NCBI RefSeq assembly: GCF_008180865.1
Contig: NZ_VTEX01000004.1
Span: forward strand, 186,001 to 250,000
DNA from: Rossellomorea aquimaris
GTDB taxonomy: Bacteria; Bacillota; Bacilli; Bacillales; Bacillaceae_B
Reading direction: 5' to 3'
Length of the DNA stretch: 64,000 nucleotides
Position numbers and translations under genes: made by a program. The notes under the pieces were generated by a model. That model was given only the letters and a program-made list of their open reading frames with translations. It was not told the DNA's origin and made no database searches. Of the stretch, positions 28,344-37,720 are shown piece by piece. The first letter of the stretch is position 1, and each line of letters begins with the position of its first letter.

Positions 28344-28724
28344 TTAGCCCTCTGTCGTTTTGCTCACTTTTTTCACTGCTTGATACTTTTCTGGAACCAG
28401 CTTTCGGGTCATAGGTTGCTTTCCCAGTTCATACATGACACGTTGAGCAAATTCATCTAGGCCTTCACTGTCTGCGATATCATTCAAGATCGTTTCAAAG
28501 TCCTCGTCAGTAGTAGGTTTTTTCTTGTCATGTGCAGTTGCTGCTTGAATCAGCTTATAAAGACAAATGACATTACCTGATTGAAGACCTGGAACCAACA
28601 TTGTTTCTAATCCTTGACCCAGGCTCACACTCTCCACCTCTAAACCCAAGGATCGGTCAATCGTCGTAAGGGTTCGAAGTCCAAATGAAAGTTCAATATC
28701 TCTACCGTTAAAGTTAATATGCAA
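28344..28724 (-). CDS. Tail assembly chaperone (gpG-like)
   Basis: 126 residues. The pattern FGLRTLTTIDRSLGLEVESV and position between major tail protein and tape measure match the siphovirus tail assembly chaperone family. The C-terminus carries KKVSKTTEG, encoded over the slippery run. It is needed for polymerising the tail tube around the tape measure and is not in the virion. Confidence 0.88.
   Translation of the reverse strand: MHINFNGRDIELSFGLRTLTTIDRSLGLEVESVSLGQGLETMLVPGLQSGNVICLYKLIQAATAHDKKKPTTDEDFETILNDIADSEGLDEFAQRVMYELGKQPMTRKLVPEKYQAVKKVSKTTEG
28365..28374 (-). promoter_or_regulatory. Probable -1 ribosomal frameshift site
   Basis: Minus-strand GAAAAAAG read as AAA AAA GTG in the zero frame. 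A -1 slip gives AAA AGT and continues without a stop into the downstream 27979-28275 frame. Confidence 0.65.
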
Positions 28725-28784
28725 AGTTTTTTCCTCCTAAAAAATCAAAATTAAAAGAGGGGTTAGCCCCCCTCCGAATTCCCA

Positions 28785-29330
28785 TTATGCTTCTGGTGGT
28801 GTTCCAAGTCCGTCGTCGGCTGGATCAGTAGCTAAGACGTCATGAAATACATAGCCTAATGTTTCGATATCATTTGAAGGCAGTGTCACTCTTCCCTTTT
28901 GCCGTTTAAATTGAGTTACAAAGGTCCCACTCACCTCAGGATCGTCTTCTGATGGGTTCGTAGTTTCCCATTCAGTTATATAACCCTGGCGATATTCTGC
29001 AGCAAAGGTAGTAACCATATCAGGTTCGGTCCCTGTTTCTTCTCTATCAGCTAAGTCCACTTCCCACATCTCTACTGGATAATCATCAACAATAGAATCA
29101 CTGAGCATTGTAAATGTTGGGTCTGTTTCTGCCTGGAGGGCTGAAATGCTTACTTCATCCTCAAGTGCCCCTGAACCTGAAACACTTCCATCCTTGGTCT
29201 CAGTTGATTCTCGATCACGGGAATAGGACTTTGAGTGTTCAGTTTGAAATACTAGCTTTGCTCCTTCAGCAGCCTCACCAAGTTTTCGAAAATAGAGTAC
29301 CTTGTGTACTCCTTTTGCAATGTTTCCCAT
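28785..29330 (-). CDS. Major tail protein
   Basis: 181 residues, acidic, with the TP901-1-like tail-tube pattern (SKSYSRDRESTETKDGSV near residue 35, then the GYITEWETTNPSEDDPE region). It would polymerise into the tail tube. Its place between the DUF3168-like terminator and the tail chaperones is canonical. Confidence 0.88.
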   Translation of the reverse strand: MGNIAKGVHKVLYFRKLGEAAEGAKLVFQTEHSKSYSRDRESTETKDGSVSGSGALEDEVSISALQAETDPTFTMLSDSIVDDYPVEMWEVDLADREETGTEPDMVTTFAAEYRQGYITEWETTNPSEDDPEVSGTFVTQFKRQKGRVTLPSNDIETLGYVFHDVLATDPADDGLGTPPEA

Positions 29331-29345
29331 GCCTCTACCTCCTTA

Positions 29346-29735
29346 TTAGGTAATTCTGTATTCTGCCTGAATAACTCCATGCAACAGATTGTCATTCGTT
29401 GTATTATCAAATATTTCATTTGAATCAAGTGAAACCAGTCTCACGTAGTAATTATCAAGATTCGTTAGCCTTCGCAATGCCATTTCGAGATTATAGATCA
29501 TTTCGGCAAAATGCGATCGGTTATTTGCAATCTCCCAAACATGAATGGTTTGTGATAGATTACCGGTAATCACTTCTTTGTTGTTAATGACATCAGATCC
29601 TATCGAACCTGCTAAATGAACAAACGGATAAGGAATTCCCTCATCTTTTTCTGGAAGATAATCGTATGTGTCGTATCCCAATGAAATAGATTTATTGAAT
29701 ACTTCATTAAACAGTTGGATCTTTGGTGACTTCAT
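29346..29735 (-). CDS. Tail terminator / DUF3168-like protein
   Basis: 129 residues. YPFVHLAGSIG and TIHVWEIANNRSHFAEM are typical of the gp17-like tail terminator family that caps the tail tube at the head side. Position between the HK97-gp10-like gene and the major tail protein supports this. Confidence 0.8.
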   Translation of the reverse strand: MKSPKIQLFNEVFNKSISLGYDTYDYLPEKDEGIPYPFVHLAGSIGSDVINNKEVITGNLSQTIHVWEIANNRSHFAEMIYNLEMALRRLTNLDNYYVRLVSLDSNEIFDNTTNDNLLHGVIQAEYRIT

Positions 29736-29743
29736 CTACTCAC

Positions 29744-30085
29744 CTACTTTACAAGTCTATTTATGTCATCGAGAAACTGCTTTTTCTGGTTGTAGAATCC
29801 AGGAAAGATGAATGGTTGAGCATCCATGAACCGTGTTCCGAATTCAAGGTAACCAGAGTGTTCGGATTTACTGATTGTCTTTCCGGCAAGTTTACTTACC
29901 ATCTTTGTTTCAATATTTCTTTTTGTGTAGCCCGTTTGGTACCCTTGGGTAAATTCAGCATTCTTAACTACCTTTTCGGTCATTTCAATGGTATTGCTCT
30001 TCACGATTTTTCCGACATCGTCTTCAATGTCCCTATTCATTCGGTCAAGCTTTGCAAGCAGAGCATCCAGTCCATCTAAGTCCAA
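29744..30085 (-). CDS. HK97 gp10-like head-tail component
   Basis: 113 residues with the family signature GYLEFGTRFMDAQPFIFPGF near the C-terminus and a helical N-terminus. This family functions at the head-tail joint. It overlaps the previous gene by 10 bp. Confidence 0.83.
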   Translation of the reverse strand: MDLDGLDALLAKLDRMNRDIEDDVGKIVKSNTIEMTEKVVKNAEFTQGYQTGYTKRNIETKMVSKLAGKTISKSEHSGYLEFGTRFMDAQPFIFPGFYNQKKQFLDDINRLVK

Positions 30086-30390
30086 TCGCTCACCCCTTCC
30101 AAAAACAAAACGCTCTCCGACCTATGTGGAACATGTCGGAGAACGTTATATTTCTTTCCGTTGATGACAGCTTTATCTACTTTGAGTCTATATGGTCGCT
30201 GTAGTCTAACTGTGGTGATTTGCTTGTCTAAGGAACCGAATAACACCTTCACTCTTTCCAGGCTGATAGGGGACGTGTCACAGGGGAATGTGACACCTTC
30301 ATCCACCCTAACAACTGTCTTACCGACAGAAGGATCATATGCCCTGCCTATAACTTTATGGAGTGTGATCCGATTGGAGTATCTCATCAA
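30076..30390 (-). CDS. Head closure / stopper protein (gp16-like)
   Basis: 104 residues, beta-rich, with RYSNRITLHKV at the N-terminus as in head-tail joining proteins that close the portal channel after packaging. Its ATG overlaps the stop of the upstream connector gene as ATGA. Confidence 0.75.
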   Translation of the reverse strand: MMRYSNRITLHKVIGRAYDPSVGKTVVRVDEGVTFPCDTSPISLERVKVLFGSLDKQITTVRLQRPYRLKVDKAVINGKKYNVLRHVPHRSESVLFLEGVSDWT

Positions 30391-30719
30391 AAGAACATTA
30401 CCTTTCCTGAAGTCTCTGTTTTAGGAATATACGTTCCTAAGATGGAATGATAGGGCTTAAAATCATCTTCTGTAAATGTAACAGACCTGCCTTCGATGGA
30501 TTCTGACTTCATCCCTTCGCTACCGATTTTGTTATACCGGTTCACCACCAACTCCTCAACAATGAACATTAACTCTTCAGGTATTCCTGGCAGGCCAGCA
30601 TTTTGCATTAACCAGACTTTCAATCTAGCTTCTACATTTGTGATTAGTCTATCAATCTGGCTGTCTTGAAGATCATCTTGAATTCCCACAATGATTTTGA
30701 CATTATCTTTGATGGTCAT
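30387..30719 (-). CDS. Head-tail connector (gp6/gp15-like)
   Basis: 110 residues, mostly helical. The VEELVVNRYNKIGSEGMKSE segment is characteristic of the DNA-packaging connector family that sits under the portal. Position after the coat gene is as expected. Confidence 0.85.
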   Translation of the reverse strand: MTIKDNVKIIVGIQDDLQDSQIDRLITNVEARLKVWLMQNAGLPGIPEELMFIVEELVVNRYNKIGSEGMKSESIEGRSVTFTEDDFKPYHSILGTYIPKTETSGKVMFF

Positions 30720-30723
30720 TCAA

Positions 30724-31050
30724 TCACTTCAATTCTGCTTCTGCAGCAAGAGCTTCTTCTTTACCCTGAATCTTTTCTCCATTAGACAATACATACCAAG
30801 GACCGCCTGTATGCTTTGGAAACTCACTATCTTCAGAAGATTCGTTTGAGTTCTCAGGCTCAAGGTCGGCTACTTCTGTCTCCACTCCCAATTGCTCAAT
30901 CAACGGCTTACCTACTCTATTTTCTGAGCTTAATAATTGCGCGACCCGTTCTTTACTTACTTTACCCTTTGCAGGAAAGGGATCTCCCTTACGATAAACA
31001 CGGTGATTATCTTCTATATCTCTGAAAACTCGTATCACTTTGTAAGGCAT
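30724..31050 (-). CDS. Small phage head-region protein
   Basis: 108 residues. The N-terminal half (VIRVFRDIEDNHRVYRKGD) resembles a small beta domain found in phage proteins beside the coat gene; the C-terminal part is acidic and ends with an oddly conserved-looking GGPWYVLSNGEKIQGKEEA repeat-like motif. Could be a head decoration or Rho-N-like hinge protein; function unknown. Confidence 0.7.
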   Translation of the reverse strand: MPYKVIRVFRDIEDNHRVYRKGDPFPAKGKVSKERVAQLLSSENRVGKPLIEQLGVETEVADLEPENSNESSEDSEFPKHTGGPWYVLSNGEKIQGKEEALAAEAELK

Positions 31051-31081
31051 TCTTAATCATCCTCTCTTTAATAAGTGGTTA

Positions 31082-32020
31082 TTACGCTGCTGGGGCAGGA
31101 CCTGGGACTAATTTAGCAAAGGCTTCATCTTTAATGATCATTAAACCTACATCCATAGTGGCACGAAGAGCAACCATTTCCTGCTCAAACAAGTTTATAG
31201 GTGACCCGTCTGCATTTGTAATAGTAGACAGTTGTGCTTCCTCTGAAATTGCATAATCAATATTAAAAGGAATACCGTAACGTAATTGATCAAAATCACC
31301 AGCGTAAAGATTTCCTTTTGCAAGATTTGCAGTTTTTAAATCCACTGCTGGCAACCCATCAATCGTATTGTTTGAACGATCATACAATGATTGTAATGTT
31401 CCATTTTCAGCTTTTTGAGCATTGCGTAAGGCAGTATGATTTTGCACTTTTGAAATCCATGCGTTTGGCTCTACATCATTCTCGAAAAGCTCATCTTCTA
31501 CAGCCAGGATATTGTCGTAAGTGATCCCGTCATAAACGATATTTTCTGCAGCTGTTACTGATTGTTCAATCGATTGAGTGAATGGGTTAGCTACATTCAG
31601 AATTCCTGCTTCATCAAACTTTTTGTAGAAGGCCTCTGCAATTTTAGGTCGCATAATTTCAAAGAAATTCGAAACCCTGTATTGTAGATACTCCCGGGAA
31701 ACTGGTAGAATGACACCCAGCTTCTTGGCCGTCATCTTTACTTGCAGCAAGGTTGGTTTTGAAGTTTGGATCTTCTCAGTCTCTCCTACCCAGTAAGCCC
31801 CAGGTCCTTCGGCAAAGTATTCGAATGTCTTTTCTTTATCCGTCATTTCCTCGTATACACCAAGCTGCATGATCTTGGAATTTTCCATTACATCATTTAA
31901 GATCATTGTGTTGTATTTATCCGGGATCGTACCATCTTTCGCTTCGTGAACCATTACGTTGTCTGGGCTAAATGTTTGTGCAAAGTACTGTAGATCAAGT
32001 TTTAATAGGTTTGTTCCCAT
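31082..32020 (-). CDS. Major capsid protein
   Basis: 312 residues with features of HK97-fold coat proteins of Gram-positive phages: the LPVSREYLQYRVSNFFEIM helix, DEAGILN loop and C-terminal MVALRATMDVGLMIIKDEAF. The N-terminus has LKLDLQYFAQ, a short motif also present in the scaffold protein upstream. No cleaved prohead domain is visible within the gene, which fits a separate scaffold. Confidence 0.9.
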   Translation of the reverse strand: MGTNLLKLDLQYFAQTFSPDNVMVHEAKDGTIPDKYNTMILNDVMENSKIMQLGVYEEMTDKEKTFEYFAEGPGAYWVGETEKIQTSKPTLLQVKMTAKKLGVILPVSREYLQYRVSNFFEIMRPKIAEAFYKKFDEAGILNVANPFTQSIEQSVTAAENIVYDGITYDNILAVEDELFENDVEPNAWISKVQNHTALRNAQKAENGTLQSLYDRSNNTIDGLPAVDLKTANLAKGNLYAGDFDQLRYGIPFNIDYAISEEAQLSTITNADGSPINLFEQEMVALRATMDVGLMIIKDEAFAKLVPGPAPAA

Positions 32021-32035
32021 ATGATTTCTCTCCTC

Positions 32036-32689
32036 TTATTTAATGATTCTATTCTTCCTTGCCATTTCTGCTTTTGTAGTATGAATGCTGTTGTTTAGTT
32101 TTGAACCGCCCGTTTCAGGGGGATCCTGACGAAGCTTTTCCTTTACTGCGTTATTAACTGCAGCATCGAATTCCTGTTTAATACTGGTCACTGCTTCTTT
32201 GATTTTCTCGTTGTCCTCAAGCTTAATAAGAGAATCCGCAAAAGCTGCCGGCAGTCCCTCATCTTTCAAGTCTATTTCTACTTCAGACCGAAGCTGCTTA
32301 GTATTTAATTCACGCTCTCGCTTATCAAGTGCTTCTAGGCGCTTCTTGTACTCAGCATCTTCTCTTTCTTTCTGAGTCATTTTTGCGTATTGTTCTGCAT
32401 CCTTCTTAGCATCAGCAATTCTTTGATCAAGCTGAGACTCCCATTCCTTCTGCTTCTTCTCAAGAGCTTTTGCAAGCTTACGATCTGACTCAGCTTCAAT
32501 CTTCTTTTGAAGTTCCTCTGCCGAAAGCTCAACCTTTGCGGGTGGATCGTTTGGTGGATCATCTGGATTCGGTGGATCCGCAGGCGGGACATTCGGCTCG
32601 GAAAAATACTGAAGATCTAGTTTTAAAGGTGCAAGCTGTTTCTTAAAAGCTGCTGGATTAAACACATTTATTGGTTTTTTCACTTTCAT
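32036..32689 (-). CDS. Capsid scaffolding protein (DUF4355 type)
   Basis: 217 residues, a highly charged coiled coil (about 55-190) after a Pro-Asp-rich stretch (about 30-50). It is the usual scaffold directly upstream of the coat gene. LKLDLQYFSE occurs at residues 22-31, the same motif as at the coat N-terminus. Confidence 0.87.
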   Translation of the reverse strand: MKVKKPINVFNPAAFKKQLAPLKLDLQYFSEPNVPPADPPNPDDPPNDPPAKVELSAEELQKKIEAESDRKLAKALEKKQKEWESQLDQRIADAKKDAEQYAKMTQKEREDAEYKKRLEALDKRERELNTKQLRSEVEIDLKDEGLPAAFADSLIKLEDNEKIKEAVTSIKQEFDAAVNNAVKEKLRQDPPETGGSKLNNSIHTTKAEMARKNRIIK

Positions 32690-32816
32690 TTCCTCCTAAC
32701 CCATGAACACGCAACGACACGCATATACCCATCATTAACGTCCTCACACGTTTATTAACAAAACAAATAAGCCTGTTTATAACGTCTGGTGCTCAAAGAC
32801 GCGCTCGAACAAATTC

Positions 32817-33767
32817 TTATAAGGTATATTTCTCTTTCGTACTCGCAAAAAAATCCTTTCTCCAGTCTCCCAAAACAAGTGCCGTTGAACTCCTACAAAA
32901 AGGATGCATGGGAGGAGCATTGATTCCTGGCTTCATTTCCTTCACTTTGAATTTTTTCTTATTCAAAAGTTCACATCTCTTTGTGGTCTTCCCGTCCATT
33001 ACAGCTACATACTCATATTCAACTTCTTCATCGTTTGAGACAGACTGATATGATAACTTTTGGGCTTCCACTTGTACTCTGGCAGTTTCAGTGATTAATA
33101 ACCTTTTTGCTTCAAATGAACTGACTTCAAATCGCTCTCGAATTTTCCTTATATACTTGCTAGGATGTACACCACGAACGATTGCACTATTGATAATATC
33201 GTCCAATTCTTCTCTGAGGGCTTTCATATCTCTCCATATCCTTGAAGACCACTTGGCTCCGTAAAACGAGGCTCCTACAATTGATTTAAGAGTTGGAGTG
33301 GTGATTGCCATGTTGACTCCTAATATCCCGGCTTGCCTTAACACTTCAGATATTCCTGCTTGTTCCAAATACTCTTGGAAGGTCTTTTCCTGCTCATTTG
33401 TCATCGATACCAAGTGAGCATTCAAATACATCATCAGAAGCTCCTGCCGGTTAATCCTCATCTTTGTATTGTAGGTGTATAACTCCTTATTCGCTTTCGG
33501 AGAGAAGTCCTTCTCCCGCACATATCGTGCTGCTGTTCTTTCATATGATTGAACATCGAATTCTGAAACTCTCTTCTTTGCTTCAGCTAACGATATCGTA
33601 TTTTTTTCTGCGTAACGGGAATAAAAAGCATTGATTTCTTTTTCTACCTCGCGAAGAGCATGATCAATAATCTCTTTTAATTTTCTTGATACCTCTTCAT
33701 CTTTCATTTGCTCACGCTTGATATTGTCTCTTTCACGCTTTATCCAGTAGGATTCTTCATCAGCCAT
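32817..33767 (-). CDS. Phage head morphogenesis protein (SPP1 gp7 / Mu F-like minor capsid)
   Basis: 316 residues. The C-terminal domain has TETARVQVEAQKL, MDGKTTKRCELLN and PPMHPFCRSS, the hallmark of the Mu gpF-like family (His and Cys at the end could bind metal). In SPP1 the equivalent gp7 travels with the portal and affects DNA ejection. A roughly 125-bp non-coding gap follows before the scaffold gene. Confidence 0.9.
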   Translation of the reverse strand: MADEESYWIKRERDNIKREQMKDEEVSRKLKEIIDHALREVEKEINAFYSRYAEKNTISLAEAKKRVSEFDVQSYERTAARYVREKDFSPKANKELYTYNTKMRINRQELLMMYLNAHLVSMTNEQEKTFQEYLEQAGISEVLRQAGILGVNMAITTPTLKSIVGASFYGAKWSSRIWRDMKALREELDDIINSAIVRGVHPSKYIRKIRERFEVSSFEAKRLLITETARVQVEAQKLSYQSVSNDEEVEYEYVAVMDGKTTKRCELLNKKKFKVKEMKPGINAPPMHPFCRSSTALVLGDWRKDFFASTKEKYTL

Positions 33768-33777
33768 CTACCACACC

Positions 33778-35220
33778 TCAATTCCTCATATACTCGGAGG
33801 ACATCGATTGTCTTTGTTCGGCCCTTTCACCTGATATCTTTTTTTCTTCCTCTTCTGGGTTTTCTACAATCATTGGAATGATCTTCAGCTTCGTTTCCTG
33901 GGACAACTCCCCTCCAAGTGCATTGAACATCTCCACTGCCTCTTTCGTGCTCTTAGGAAGGTTTGGAGTAAACTTATAGGTTAACCCTTCAAACTCCCCT
34001 TTGCCCGCTTCGCTCGCCAGGTGCATGACATTGTTGATGAGCCTATAACGTCTGTTTAAGGATCTCTTGAAGAGACGCTCCTTATTTATTCGAATCTGTT
34101 CAAGACCAAACAGTTTATACTTCATCGCTTCTCCTGTTTGTTGGCCACTGAAATTCTCATCATTTAGATCCGGTGTATTTGTGAACTTATGAATATCCGT
34201 TTGAAGCCTTCCTTTATACGCTTCACTTCCAGATACATCGTATTGTTTATAGATATAATCAGCTTCAATATGGCCCTCTCTGCCATCTGCATTTTGAGTT
34301 GGCTTAAGGAAGATGATATTCGCCTCTTTCATCTTCTTTGCTTCTGTAGGATCTAAATCTACGTTCCCCAGTATCTTCAGCATGGCATCATTCAAATCAG
34401 TCATGTAGTTTGCCGTATCAGATTGTGCTGCATCGTATAAATCAATCAAGTTCAGTACATTCTCAAAATCCCCCTGACGGAATCGATTGTTACTGTGTTC
34501 ATTAATCGGGACTTCCGCAAACGGATGATCAACCTGACTATCAATCGTCAAATTATAGTCACCCATATTCGAAGTGAAATACGTGTAGATCTTCTTGTCT
34601 GTATAAAGAATGACTTTAATTTTTCTTTGTCCTCCATACCCAACTGTGAAGTATCTGACCCCAGCAATAACGTTCTTCTCTATAGTAGTGTCATAGATCA
34701 AGAAGGTTTCTAATGGTGAAGATAGATATACCTTGGTTTGATCCAGTTGATTCCGGTGTATCAGTTCATATGCCCGACCGTAGATAGATAAATCAAGAAC
34801 TATATCTGCATTAAGTGCTGCACCTTCTATCGTCTCGTTGATTTCATTAATTTTCTCTTGAGTGGTTTCATCCTTATGGCGGACTGAAACAGGCACACCT
34901 ACAAAGAATCCCTGCATGAAATTAGATACATACTTCGCGTAATTGTGCTTGGCCCGGTGATCTGCCTTATCATCTTCTTTGCGCCGTTTGGAGACTGAGA
35001 TTGTCGTGTTCTCCCCAAGATAATAATTGTCCAAGACATTGAGCCTTGGACGTTGGTGTTCGATATGATGTTTTAGAATGGCAGAAAGTTCACTTGTATC
35101 TTGGACCAGCGAATTAGCTGATTCAAACGTATATTGAATATTTGCCTCTTTACTGAACCGCCTCTTCTTCGTCCTGCTGTATTTATCTTCTCCAAGCTCA
35201 AAATTATTAACGTGATTCAT
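33778..35220 (-). CDS. Portal protein (SPP1 gp6-like)
   Basis: 480 residues. RAKHNYAKYVSNFMQGFFVG and LIDLYDAAQSDTANYMTDLND are typical of the SPP1 Gp6-type portal. It forms the dodecameric channel for DNA packaging. Lies 10 bp downstream of the large terminase gene. Confidence 0.93.
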   Translation of the reverse strand: MNHVNNFELGEDKYSRTKKRRFSKEANIQYTFESANSLVQDTSELSAILKHHIEHQRPRLNVLDNYYLGENTTISVSKRRKEDDKADHRAKHNYAKYVSNFMQGFFVGVPVSVRHKDETTQEKINEINETIEGAALNADIVLDLSIYGRAYELIHRNQLDQTKVYLSSPLETFLIYDTTIEKNVIAGVRYFTVGYGGQRKIKVILYTDKKIYTYFTSNMGDYNLTIDSQVDHPFAEVPINEHSNNRFRQGDFENVLNLIDLYDAAQSDTANYMTDLNDAMLKILGNVDLDPTEAKKMKEANIIFLKPTQNADGREGHIEADYIYKQYDVSGSEAYKGRLQTDIHKFTNTPDLNDENFSGQQTGEAMKYKLFGLEQIRINKERLFKRSLNRRYRLINNVMHLASEAGKGEFEGLTYKFTPNLPKSTKEAVEMFNALGGELSQETKLKIIPMIVENPEEEEKKISGERAEQRQSMSSEYMRN

Positions 35221-35230
35221 GTTCCACCTC

Positions 35231-36517
35231 CTATAAACCTAATCCTTTTAAAGCATTATAAGTATCATCTTTCTTGGACACTCCCAAATGGTATTGTTCT
35301 AGGCTATATCTCAATGCATCGATAATATGGTTATTTGCATCAATCGGTGTATTCAACCACTTACCATCTTTGTCCTGATCAAACGTGTACGTATTAAATT
35401 CTTCAATGGTATGTTCACATGTAGGATGAATGAACACCTTGAATCCTTGAATGAATAGGATTCCTTGATTCACGCTGCCTTTCCCCTTGACTGAAGCTCT
35501 CATCCTTTTAACACCTTTGTTGATTAACTCCTGAATCAATCGTCGTTCTGCAGAGTCAGCTGTGATGACTGATTTAAGAAGTCCTTTTCTAATAATCATC
35601 TTGTAGATGTCATCAGTCAGCATCGCTTTCTCATAATGCTCATCATATATCCAAAGCTCTTTATTTTTCAGGTCCACTACTGAACTTGGTAAGGTAGTAG
35701 GATCATTCGTAAAACCAAAGTCCATACCATGTGCAGTTTCCTGAATCTCTTTGATTTTCTGCTGAATATCAAAATCCCTGACATGGAAGTTATCAAATAC
35801 CAAGCCTTCAGCTACTCCCCATTCACCATCACAAACAATCCTGGCACGTCTAGGGTTAGTTCTATATAAGTCCTCATACCTTGCTCGGTCAACATCATCA
35901 AGCCACTCATTAACTCGAAAGGTCGTTGTAATCGCAAACGTATCTTTTTCCCGGGTCTCTTCATCAAAGAAGACTTTCTTAAGCCAGTGTCGTTCAGACC
36001 AGGGATTAAAAGTAACTGTTATCTGTTTAAAGAAGTTCGGATCATCATATTTTCCCCGGATTGATTCAACAACAGTTCGAAATTTAGCTTCAGTTTCAAT
36101 TTGATAAGCTTCTTCAAACCATGCCCAACTCAATATCCCAACATCAACGGTAATCGAGGTAATTTTCAATTCATCATCAAGACCTCTGAACAAGATCTTC
36201 TGGCCAGTAGGCATGTACGTTATCTCTGGCATTGATTCATTGAACTTAAATAAATGGGCAACCCCTAATTGAGTGGCTGCCCATTTTAAATCAGTATAAG
36301 TGGATTGTTTGTTAGTGTTTGAATATCGCCGGACTACTAATAGATTCGCCCAGGAGTATTTCATAATTCTGTGAATGAAATTTAATGCAGTGTTCTTTGA
36401 TTTCTTACTACCACGCGAACCTTTTACTACCCTATAAAATTGCTTGTTGTTCCAAAACCGGTTGTACCCTCCACCAATCTTCTTTTTGATGGATATTTTA
36501 TGTTGCTTAGTCATCAT
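35231..36517 (-). CDS. terL: Terminase large subunit
   Basis: 428 residues from the ATG at 36517 (GAGG upstream), overlapping the small subunit end by 11 bp. The ATPase part has a Walker A variant RVVKGSRGSKKSKNT and a Walker B/adenine region GILSWAWFEEAYQ; the nuclease part has GMDFGFTNDPT and later NNHIIDALRYS. It resembles the PBSX/SPP1 family, which packages by a headful mechanism from a pac site. Confidence 0.93.
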   Translation of the reverse strand: MMTKQHKISIKKKIGGGYNRFWNNKQFYRVVKGSRGSKKSKNTALNFIHRIMKYSWANLLVVRRYSNTNKQSTYTDLKWAATQLGVAHLFKFNESMPEITYMPTGQKILFRGLDDELKITSITVDVGILSWAWFEEAYQIETEAKFRTVVESIRGKYDDPNFFKQITVTFNPWSERHWLKKVFFDEETREKDTFAITTTFRVNEWLDDVDRARYEDLYRTNPRRARIVCDGEWGVAEGLVFDNFHVRDFDIQQKIKEIQETAHGMDFGFTNDPTTLPSSVVDLKNKELWIYDEHYEKAMLTDDIYKMIIRKGLLKSVITADSAERRLIQELINKGVKRMRASVKGKGSVNQGILFIQGFKVFIHPTCEHTIEEFNTYTFDQDKDGKWLNTPIDANNHIIDALRYSLEQYHLGVSKKDDTYNALKGLGL

Positions 36518-36941
36518 CAGGTACATCCTCAACAAATACAGGGGTTAAGGTCTCGACTTGCTGCTTTTCGGTCCACATGACATATCGCTTTCCTAAGAGC
36601 TCTGCTGCTTTAACACGATCTTTAAGAAAAGGATCCTTGTCTTCCAGCTGCTGGGCACCTTCTCCAATACCAACTGGAATTTGTTCAGTATGATCTCCCC
36701 TCATCACTGCTGTGAGAAATTGAAGAATCTCATCTTGTTCAGCAATTGATTTCTTTTTCAATTCTTTTAACCGCTCATCGATATAAGATCTCACGTTAGC
36801 CTTTGTTAGCAGCCTACTTCCTGATGCTCTAGCTGCTGTATCTTTTTTTACACTTGGATATGCGATTTTATAAGAACCTGAGATGTTTCCTGTTTTAACA
36901 TATTCGTCAGCAAATCGTCTTTGTTTCTCTGTAAGTCTCAT
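36507..36941 (-). CDS. terS: Terminase small subunit
   Basis: 144 residues. LTEKQRRFADEYVKTGNISG is the N-terminal helix-turn-helix signature of the Terminase_2 family. It recognises the packaging start, probably within or near its own gene. First gene of the packaging-structural operon, behind a terminator at 36991-37013. Confidence 0.93.
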   Translation of the reverse strand: MRLTEKQRRFADEYVKTGNISGSYKIAYPSVKKDTAARASGSRLLTKANVRSYIDERLKELKKKSIAEQDEILQFLTAVMRGDHTEQIPVGIGEGAQQLEDKDPFLKDRVKAAELLGKRYVMWTEKQQVETLTPVFVEDVPDDD

Positions 36942-36990
36942 TGCATCTCACCTGCCACCTCCGAAGTATTCAGCATGATTTTTAAAGAAG

Positions 36991-37013
36991 AAAAGCACCC
37001 ATTGGATGCTTTT
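36991..37013 (-). terminator. Terminator between the DUF4145 gene and the late operon
   Basis: Hairpin AAAAGCA / TGCTTTT. It separates the minus-strand early/middle genes from terS, so the structural operon probably starts from its own promoter at about 36945-36990. Confidence 0.6.
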
Positions 37014-37017
37014 AAGT

Positions 37018-37650
37018 TTACTTTATTGAGTATTTTTCCATTTTACTTGGGAATTCGTAAACAAAGCGAAGCAACATAGCAGTAAATTCAAGCAACTCAA
37101 TTGCATCCACTCGTGAAATACTTGGTAACTCATGTGTAGCTTCATTTCCTTTTCGCCTAATATGATCCACCCATTCTCGGCTATTTGGGGGGATAAAGTG
37201 ATTATCTTCCAAAAATGAAACATACCAGGCAAATTTCTTTCCTTCTTCTGCACCTTTTGAAACAGAAATATTCATTAATAGTTTCCTACAAGACAAAACT
37301 GCAGACGTATAGGCATTCACAGAAATGCAAGCTCTAGCCTCATTATATAACTCGGAAATCCCATCTGGTAAGTGACTAACTTCTTCACCAAGTACGGGTC
37401 CAGGATATTGTTCTTTTTTATTAGAATCAATAAAGGTTGGCTTATTACAAGCAGGACATATATATATATTACCTGTAGTTTTCTTACTTCCAGTTCCTAA
37501 CTGCTGTATACACGTAAAGCCCTTCGAAGGTCCTGCATTTGTTCCGCAATATCCACAAACATACGATTCCTTAGTTACATTACTAATACTATGGTTCCAA
37601 GCGCCATGTAAGACATTTTTCAACAATATCATCTCCTCATGAATACTCAT
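37018..37650 (-). CDS. DUF4145 domain protein with zinc ribbon
   Basis: 210 residues. CGYCGTNAG and CPACNKPT pairs form a zinc ribbon (about residues 32-70); the helical C-terminal domain has RACISVNAYTSAVLSCRKLL and IRRKGNEATHELP, the DUF4145 signature. Such proteins occur with restriction and other defence genes and in phages. It lies next to the orphan methyltransferase, so a role with DNA modification or defence is possible but not shown. Confidence 0.8.
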   Translation of the reverse strand: MSIHEEMILLKNVLHGAWNHSISNVTKESYVCGYCGTNAGPSKGFTCIQQLGTGSKKTTGNIYICPACNKPTFIDSNKKEQYPGPVLGEEVSHLPDGISELYNEARACISVNAYTSAVLSCRKLLMNISVSKGAEEGKKFAWYVSFLEDNHFIPPNSREWVDHIRRKGNEATHELPSISRVDAIELLEFTAMLLRFVYEFPSKMEKYSIK

Positions 37651-37720
37651 TCAACAAGAGGAGACATTTTCCTTTAAAATTTTTTTACATTTAAACTTCT
37701 CTCAATAATTATTGGCATTC

